Part shown: positions 58,946 through 64,000 of the stretch, one piece after another
Layout: each line of letters opens with the position of its first letter
Position numbering within the stretch: position 1 is the stretch's first letter
Source of the DNA: an uncultured Alistipes sp.
GTDB taxonomy: Bacteria; Bacteroidota; Bacteroidia; Bacteroidales; Rikenellaceae
Length of the DNA stretch: 64,000 nt
Direction: 5' to 3'
Assembly: GCA_947623305.1 (NCBI GenBank)
Contig: CANQGQ010000001.1
Coordinates: 358,223-422,222, forward strand
Made by a program: the position numbers and the translations under genes
The notes under the pieces: generated by a model
Database searches by the model: none
The model's input: only the letters and a program-made list of their open reading frames with translations
Told to the model about the DNA's origin: nothing

Positions 58946-59506
58946 TCAAAGCGCGAACGCTTCGGGATTCGGTTCGGATTGCGGTTCAGCCTTTTCTGCG
59001 GGGCGAAGTGCGGGAAGCCGCTCCGACGCCTCTTGCCACAACTGCTCGACGAACGGGAAAACCCGATCGGCGACCTCCGACATCGGACGATAGGTTTTCG
59101 AACGTTCGATCGTCTGCGGCTCAACGAGCTGCCATTGGGCATTCATCCGTTCGAACGCCGTGAAAAGCACGCTCAGCAAAAGCACATATTTCACGACGGC
59201 CACGGCGATGCCCAACAAAACATCGACGAACCCCAAACCGGCGAAATGCAACAACTTGCGCAACATGCGACCGACCACGGCCGCAGCGCACAAGGCCGCC
59301 AACAACACAATGACGAATCCGCCCGGAGCGACGACCTCGCCTTCGAACCCGACGAACCGGCCGACCTCGACACCGAACCGCGCGGCGAACCATACGGCGA
59401 TGAACAATCCGATCAGACTGCACAACTGCACGATGCACCCCCGCCGCCAACCGTTCCACACAGCGAGCGCAAGCACGACACAAACGAGCAAATCAAAAAA
59501 ATTCAT
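58946..59506 (-). CDS. CvpA family membrane protein
   Basis: A 186-residue inner-membrane protein with four predicted helices (about 2-20, 25-45, 62-85, 98-120). The N-terminus [20 protein letters not shown] and [20 protein letters not shown] match the CvpA pattern. CvpA is linked to colicin V production and envelope fitness in other bacteria; the exact role is unclear. The deacetylase gene ends 16 bp upstream of its start, so they may share a transcript. Confidence 0.85.
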   Translation of the reverse strand: MNFFDLLVCVVLALAVWNGWRRGCIVQLCSLIGLFIAVWFAARFGVEVGRFVGFEGEVVAPGGFVIVLLAALCAAAVVGRMLRKLLHFAGLGFVDVLLGIAVAVVKYVLLLSVLFTAFERMNAQWQLVEPQTIERSKTYRPMSEVADRVFPFVEQLWQEASERLPALRPAEKAEPQSEPNPEAFAL

Positions 59507-59522
59507 AACGGCAACTATCGGA

Positions 59523-60131
59523 TCAAAGCGGAATGGATTTGCATTTCAGCCCCATCTGCCGGATCCGTTCCAACGTGCGCGGCAACGCATAACGCATGTT
59601 GCGAAAGGCCTTGACGCTATCATGGAAGACGACGATGGAGCCGGGCTCGAGGTATTTCGTAACGTTTTTCAGACAAGTACGCGGCGACAGCCGCCGATTG
59701 TAGTCGCGCGAAAGGATGTCCCACATCACCAACTTGTAACGCTGCGCCAACAAACGGGTCTGCGCGGGCGTGATCTGTGCATACGGAGGCCTAAACAACG
59801 CGCTGTTAATAAAGTCGTTGGCGAAATCGACATCTTCCGTATAGCGTTCGAGGCTCATGCCCCATCCCTTCTGATGCGAATAGGTGTGGTTGCCGACGCG
59901 ATGGCCCGCATCGAGAATCCGCTGATACAGATCGGGATACATCTCGATATTCTTCCCCAGGACGAAAAAGGTCGCTTTGGCATCGTACTTGTCCAACGTG
60001 GCGAGAATCCACTCGGTGATCCCGGGCGTCGGGCCGTCGTCGAAGGTGAGGAAGACCCCTTCGTCATCGTCGATCTCCCAGATCAGGTCGGGCATCAATC
60101 GACGGATTATTTTCGGAGGTTTCAGTCGCAT
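59523..60131 (-). CDS. Polysaccharide deacetylase family protein
   Basis: A 202-residue NodB-fold carbohydrate esterase. The catalytic motif FLTFDDGPTPG (about 28-38) and the metal motif VGNHTYSHQKGWG (about 79-91, HxxxH) are intact, with RPPYAQITP as the third motif. It has no clear signal peptide or membrane anchor, so its location is uncertain. Substrates could be peptidoglycan or another N-acetylated glycan. Confidence 0.9.
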   Translation of the reverse strand: MRLKPPKIIRRLMPDLIWEIDDDEGVFLTFDDGPTPGITEWILATLDKYDAKATFFVLGKNIEMYPDLYQRILDAGHRVGNHTYSHQKGWGMSLERYTEDVDFANDFINSALFRPPYAQITPAQTRLLAQRYKLVMWDILSRDYNRRLSPRTCLKNVTKYLEPGSIVVFHDSVKAFRNMRYALPRTLERIRQMGLKCKSIPL

Positions 60132-60246
60132 AGCGGAAAACGCCGTTGTCGCAAACGTTCCGACAAATTTAATGAATTTTCTCGCAATTCGGGCGACCGG
60201 TCGAAGAAACCTGCAACGGGCCTGCCGTTTTCTAAATTTTTAATCT

Positions 60247-60254
60247 ATATTTGT
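60247..60254 (+). promoter_or_regulatory. -7 element for the DUF4837 gene
   Basis: TATATTTG fits TAnnTTTG, 28 bp before the start codon. No clear -33 TTTG is seen. Confidence 0.55.
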
Positions 60255-60282
60255 ATCGAAAACCAACCAATCGTTTACGAAG

Positions 60283-61290
60283 ATGAAACATTTCTCCTCG
60301 CTTCGGGCGGTGCGGCTCGTTGCCGTGCTTCTTTTCGCGGTCGCCACCGTAAGTTGCGACGCATTCCGCAATCTGCGCGATTCGAACGGCATGACCGCTC
60401 AAGGGCGCCCTTACGAACTCATCATCGTCTGCGGGCACGAAGCCTGGAACGGCGAATTAGGCGATTCGCTCCGCTCCGTTTTCACTGCGCCGGTGCCCTA
60501 TATTGATCGGATCGAACCGATTTTCGATGTCCTGCGCATTACCGAACAGGGCTATACGGGCACCGTCGCCCAGCACCGCAACATTCTGAAATTAGTCGTC
60601 GATCCGACGCTGCAACAGACCGAGGCGGGCGTGCAATATGACGTTACGGCCGAACCGCAGATCATCGTTACGTTGCAAGGCCCTACGCAAGAGGCGCTGA
60701 CCGAATACCTCGCCGCCCATCGGACGGAGTTGGTGCAGGCTTTCGAGCAGGCCGAGCGCGACCGCGCCATCCGCTACGCGGAGCGATATTTCGCACCGGA
60801 GGTAAGCAAGGCCATCGAAGCACGGTTCGGTGTTCGAATGAAAGTGCCGCGCGGCTACATCGTGGCGGCGTCGCAACCCGATTTTCTGTGGGCCCGTTAC
60901 GAGTATCCGGAGGCCGAACAGGGATTTATCATCTACTCCTATCCCTACGAAGGGCCCGAATCGCTCTCGCCGGAAGCCTTGCTCGCAGCCCGCAACCGGT
61001 TCGTCGCCCGCATCCCGGGCGAGACCGCCGGCTCTCACATGACTACCTCGGACGTCATCGAACCGAGCTATCGGATGTTCCGGTTGGAGGGACGTTTGTG
61101 GTGCGAGCTGCGCGGGTTCTGGGATCTCGCAGGCGGTTTCATGGGCGGCCCGTTCGTGAGCTTCACGACGGTGGACACGAAGACGAACCGCGTATTCACG
61201 CTCGACTGCTACATTTTTTCGCCGAAGCTGCACAAACGCAACTTCGTACGAGGCGTAGAACACTTGCTCTACCAAGTCCATTTCGATTAA
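60283..61290 (+). CDS. DUF4837 family lipoprotein
   Basis: A 335-residue lipoprotein with signal MKHFSSLRAVRLVAVLLFAV and lipobox TVSC (about Cys25). The body fits the DUF4837 pattern, with RPYELIIVCGHEAWNGELGD near the start and RGVEHLLYQVHFD at the end. DUF4837 is a Bacteroidota family of unknown function. It is transcribed alone, with family-C repeat DNA after it. Confidence 0.88.
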   Translation: MKHFSSLRAVRLVAVLLFAVATVSCDAFRNLRDSNGMTAQGRPYELIIVCGHEAWNGELGDSLRSVFTAPVPYIDRIEPIFDVLRITEQGYTGTVAQHRNILKLVVDPTLQQTEAGVQYDVTAEPQIIVTLQGPTQEALTEYLAAHRTELVQAFEQAERDRAIRYAERYFAPEVSKAIEARFGVRMKVPRGYIVAASQPDFLWARYEYPEAEQGFIIYSYPYEGPESLSPEALLAARNRFVARIPGETAGSHMTTSDVIEPSYRMFRLEGRLWCELRGFWDLAGGFMGGPFVSFTTVDTKTNRVFTLDCYIFSPKLHKRNFVRGVEHLLYQVHFD

Positions 61291-61297
61291 CCGCCGC

Positions 61298-61395
61298 CGC
61301 TTTTAAAAGCCCCGTTTGAACGGGGTTCCCTATTGCGGTGGAAGGTTCCGATGCTTGGCAAGGTTATCTTCGCTGCCGATTGTCTTATGAACTGA
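61298..61395. repeat. Family-C intergenic repeat, copy 12
   Basis: CGCTTTTAAAAGCCCCGTTT, GAACGGGGTTCCCTATTGCG, GTGGAAGGTTCCGATGCTTG and GCAAGGTTATCTTCGCTGCC: the most complete module order in the window. Confidence 0.8.
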
Positions 61396-61476
61396 CACGG
61401 ATCGCACCGTTTGGGGGACTCGGTCGAGTTGCCGATAAAAGAGAAGCCCGTTCAAACGGGCCGACCCACTGACAAA

Positions 61477-62892
61477 ATGCAACTATTAGGACTTTTCTTT
61501 TTGATTATCTACTCGTTAGCCATCCTCGGCGTCATTCTGGTCATCATCACCGACAACCGGAATCCGTTGAAGACGGTGCCGTGGATCGTCGTCCTGTTAC
61601 TCGCACCGGTCGTCGGGTTGGTCTTTTACTTCTTTTTCGGGCAGAACCTCTCGAAACAACGCATCATCTCGCGCCGCACCCGCAAACGCATCCATACCCG
61701 CCTCGAAGCGGCCGGATCGGCCGAATGTCCTCGCATACCGGACAAATGGCAGCCGCTTTCGGAATTGCTCGTCAATACCATCCAGGCCGTGCCGCTCTAC
61801 GGGAGCCACCTCACGCCCTACACCGACGGACAAAGTAAAATGAAGGCCTTGCGCGAAGCCATCGCCGCTGCCCGCCACCACATCCATCTGCAATACTACA
61901 TCTTCTGCGACGACCGCACCGGCCGTGAATTGCGCGAACTGCTCATCCGCAAAGCCCGCGAAGGCGTCGAGGTGCGCATCCTCTACGACGACGTGGGCTG
62001 TGCACGCGTCAAAAAACGATTTTTCAAGGAGATGCGCCGCAACGGCATCGACGTGCGGGCCTTTCTGCACGTGCAGTTCCCGCTCTTCACCAGCAAGGTC
62101 AACTATCGCAACCACCGCAAACTCGCCGTGATCGACGGCCGCATAGGATTCCTCGGCGGAATGAACATCGCCGACCGCTACGTCGACGGCACCGGATGGG
62201 GAACGTGGCGCGACACCCATTTCCGCATCGAGGGCGGCGGCGTTACCGGATTGCAGGCCTCGTTTTTGAGCGATTGGTCGGCCACGACCAAACAGCCTCT
62301 CACCGACGCTGTCTATTATCCCGCCATACCGCACTTTTCCGACGGAGCCGCCATGCAGCTCGTTCCGAGCGGACCGTTCGGGAAATGGCGGGCGCTGCTG
62401 CAAGGCGAAAGCTATGCAATCGCCAACGCTCGTCAACGCATTTGGATACAAACGCCCTACTACCTTCCCTCGGAGGTGTTGAACACAGCCTTGCAAGCGG
62501 CCGCATTAGCTGGACGCGATGTGCGGCTGATGCTGCCCGAACGATCGGATGCCCGCATCGTCAATCTGGCGTCGCATTCGTTTTTGGACGACATGATGAA
62601 AGCCGGTGTGCAGATTCTCTTCTACCGGCCCGGATTCCTCCATGCCAAAGGGTTGATTATCGACGACGATCTGTGCGTCATCGGCTCGGCGAACATGGAT
62701 TTCCGCAGTTTCGAACACAATTTCGAAGTCAATGCGTTCGTCTACGACCGCGATTTCAACGCCCGCATGAGCGCGATTTTCGAACAGGACGCCCAACGAT
62801 GCCACGTCGTAACGCCGAATGAATGGTTCCACCGACCGCGCCGGCAGCGCATCGCCGAATCGTTCATGCGCCTTTTCGCGCCGCTGATGTAA
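61477..62892 (+). CDS. cls: Cardiolipin synthase
   Basis: A 471-residue phospholipase-D-type cardiolipin synthase in the inner membrane. Two N-terminal helices (about 3-22 and 32-50) precede two HKD motifs: NHRKLAVIDGRIGFLGG (about 214-230) and HAKGLIIDDDLCVIGSANMD (about 388-407). Length matches bacterial ClsA. The start at 61477 is the first ATG; the frame is open upstream to a TTG in repeat DNA (CACGGATCGCACCGTTTGGG). Confidence 0.95.
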   Translation: MQLLGLFFLIIYSLAILGVILVIITDNRNPLKTVPWIVVLLLAPVVGLVFYFFFGQNLSKQRIISRRTRKRIHTRLEAAGSAECPRIPDKWQPLSELLVNTIQAVPLYGSHLTPYTDGQSKMKALREAIAAARHHIHLQYYIFCDDRTGRELRELLIRKAREGVEVRILYDDVGCARVKKRFFKEMRRNGIDVRAFLHVQFPLFTSKVNYRNHRKLAVIDGRIGFLGGMNIADRYVDGTGWGTWRDTHFRIEGGGVTGLQASFLSDWSATTKQPLTDAVYYPAIPHFSDGAAMQLVPSGPFGKWRALLQGESYAIANARQRIWIQTPYYLPSEVLNTALQAAALAGRDVRLMLPERSDARIVNLASHSFLDDMMKAGVQILFYRPGFLHAKGLIIDDDLCVIGSANMDFRSFEHNFEVNAFVYDRDFNARMSAIFEQDAQRCHVVTPNEWFHRPRRQRIAESFMRLFAPLM

Positions 62893-62936
62893 AACGGCCG
62901 ATTTTTTTCGAATCTTTCGATAAATCAACCCGGAAC

Positions 62937-63557
62937 ATGAAAACCGATTCTCCTGAAAAATACCGCATTCTGGGCATCGACCCGGGTACGAACTACATGG
63001 GTTACGGCGTGTTGGAGGTCGAAGGTCGTACGCTGCGTTCGGTCGTGTTAGGAGCGATCGACCTGCATAAGATGACCGATCCCTATGCCAAGCTGCGTTA
63101 CATTTTCGAACGGGTCGGGACGCTCGTCGATGAATATCGACCCCGTGAGGCGGCGCTCGAATCGCCTTTTTTCGGAGCCAACGTACAGTCGATGTTGAAA
63201 TTGGGACGTGCGCAAGGCGTGGCGATGGCTGCGGCGCTCAGTCGCGGCATCACAGTAGCGGAATACGCGCCGTTGCGAATCAAACAGTCCATCACGGGAC
63301 GCGGTGCCGCCACGAAAGAGCAGGTCGCAAGCGTCATTTGTCGGTTACTGGCTATCGACACCCCGTCCAAATACGATGCGACGGACGGTATGGCCGCGGC
63401 CTTGTGCCACTATTTCGCTACCGCCAGTCCGTTGAATGCAGCGTTGGGCGACGAACGGGTAAAGGGGCTCGGCGGCGGGAAAAAAGCGGCTTCTAAAAAC
63501 GGTTCGCAAAGCTGGGAGCAGTTTCTGCATGCCCATCCCGAACGGGAAATTCATTGA
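62937..63557 (+). CDS. ruvC: Holliday junction resolvase RuvC
   Basis: A 206-residue endonuclease that cuts Holliday junctions. Catalytic acidic residues lie in GIDPGTNYMGYGV, ALESPFFGANVQSMLKLGRA and DATDGMAAALCH. It is longer than the 165-175 usual, with a C-terminal extension (about 172-206) rich in Gly, Lys and Ser, with GGGKKAASKNGSQSWEQF. The start at 62937 precedes the conserved ILGIDPG by 10 codons. Family-A repeat copy 5 begins just after the stop. Confidence 0.95.
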   Translation: MKTDSPEKYRILGIDPGTNYMGYGVLEVEGRTLRSVVLGAIDLHKMTDPYAKLRYIFERVGTLVDEYRPREAALESPFFGANVQSMLKLGRAQGVAMAAALSRGITVAEYAPLRIKQSITGRGAATKEQVASVICRLLAIDTPSKYDATDGMAAALCHYFATASPLNAALGDERVKGLGGGKKAASKNGSQSWEQFLHAHPEREIH

Positions 63558-63563
63558 ATTTTA

Positions 63564-63762
63564 GGTAACAATATACAATTTTCCACCGAATCAGGTAGGC
63601 GAATGTATTGACATTGCCGTCGGTCGTACTGCTCGCGGCTTTGCCGCGTTTACAAATTTGACCCACCCCTAACCCCCCCCGCCTCGGCGGGGGCTTCGGT
63701 CGGAACCCGCAAGGTCTTACGGCTTTGGATTACCGTTCGTGTAAAATCGTATATGATCGCCG
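63564..63762 (+). repeat. Family-A intergenic repeat, copy 5 (long form)
   Basis: GGTAACAATATACAATTTTC, CCACCGAATCAGG, GCCGTCGGTCGTACTGCTCG, CGCGGCTTTGCCGCG, TTTGACCCACCCCTAAC, a CCGCCTCGGCGGGGG palindrome and the long-form tail GTCGGAACCCGCAAGG. Confidence 0.9.
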
Positions 63763-63934
63763 ATTTTTATTAATAACTCAGCAATTTCAATTCGAGTTCA
63801 AACGCCTTACGGCCTCCCGACCCTTTTTTCAGCTTTACCGATTATATCAAAGAATCAAATCATGCCAGTGAAAAACGCAGCCACGCTACCGTTGCAATGA
63901 AAAAGTGCCCCATAACCGTCGCGTCAAAAATCCT

Positions 63935-63986
63935 TTAAGCCCCTCGCATCGGAAAGCCCGTTCAAAGAAAACAGTCGAAAGCAGAT
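63935..63986 (-). repeat. Weak family-C fragment
   Basis: CGCATCGGAAAGCCCGTTCA and AAACAGTCGAAAGCAGATA resemble reversed family-C blocks, but diverged. Confidence 0.4.
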
Positions 63987-64000
63987 ATGACCGGCAAAAT

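Larger units (their letters stand above)
63558..64000. other. Repeat-bearing region at the window end
   Basis: About 443 bp. It holds the long family-A copy 5 and a poor reversed family-C fragment near the end. No gene or RNA was recognised between 63763 and 63930; a neighbour may begin beyond the window. Confidence 0.6.

Noticed and set aside
63763..63930. 3' end of a minus-strand gene
   Set aside because: A short open frame ends near 63774 but meets a stop about 25 codons upstream and shows no domain.
1..64000. CRISPR arrays
   Set aside because: No regular repeat-spacer pattern with 25-40 bp direct repeats; the tandem arrays found have no unique spacers.
1..64000. tRNA or rRNA genes
   Set aside because: No cloverleaf with T-arm GTTCRA and acceptor pairing, and no rRNA-like sequence, was recognised in any spacer. 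A tRNAscan run would be decisive.

Overview
The window reads as a chromosomal segment of a Bacteroidota member, most likely a Bacteroidales close to Alistipes/Rikenellaceae. The evidence is gene content: a Bat aerotolerance locus, an exbB-x-exbD-exbD cluster, DUF4252 and DUF4837 proteins, class III fructose-bisphosphatase, a THUMP-like methyltransferase and a TGS-fused nucleoside kinase. The fairly high GC, the -7 promoter elements of the TAnnTTTG type and the A-rich sequence in place of Shine-Dalgarno sites before starts fit the same group. The genus is an inference.

Layout. 1-8.9 kb: the metK 3' end, a FadL-type porin, two FKBP-type lipoproteins, nhaA and an arginase-family ureohydrolase, then divergent pdxB and a cupin. 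9-17.5 kb: fbp, dprA-tatD-ansA, then an ExbB/ExbD energiser operon behind a long purine-rich leader. 17.5-27.6 kb (minus strand): recJ, lipA-lipB and the Bat locus (moxR, DUF58, a membrane protein, TPR protein, two vWA proteins). 27.9-30.6 kb: a structured leader or ncRNA, then an ECF sigma / anti-sigma-like / outer-membrane protein / DUF4252 operon. 30.8-38.7 kb: efp, ung, a YihY protein, a methyltransferase, a ROK kinase, a prenyl synthase and a U32 peptidase-like protein. 38.9-39.1 kb: a rod-shaped ncRNA that could be 6S RNA. 39.3-57.4 kb: pgk, an M13 peptidase, a 5'-nucleotidase-like phosphatase, the nucleoside kinase, gcvP, murE, mraY, rsgA, a TrmH-type methyltransferase, a class III aminotransferase and an ABC exporter. 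57.7-63.6 kb: rpsF-rpsR-rplI, cvpA, a deacetylase, a DUF4837 lipoprotein, a cardiolipin synthase and ruvC.

Most of this is core metabolism, cell-wall synthesis, DNA repair and envelope function. No phage, integrase, transposase, CRISPR array, tRNA or rRNA gene was recognised.

The unusual layer is the spacer DNA. Most larger intergenic gaps hold members of at least three dispersed repeat families (A, B and C) built from short perfect palindromes, plus a recurrent motif close to CCGTACCAGTTAATAAAAA that often sits directly before start codons or runs through stop codons. One copy (9122-9243) has clear terminal inverted repeats and looks like a miniature mobile element. Some copies appear to encode the ends of proteins (BatB, the TrmH-type methyltransferase, the aminotransferase), and ansA carries an in-frame 39-bp tandem repeat. 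This repeat system and the two ncRNA candidates are the parts most worth follow-up.
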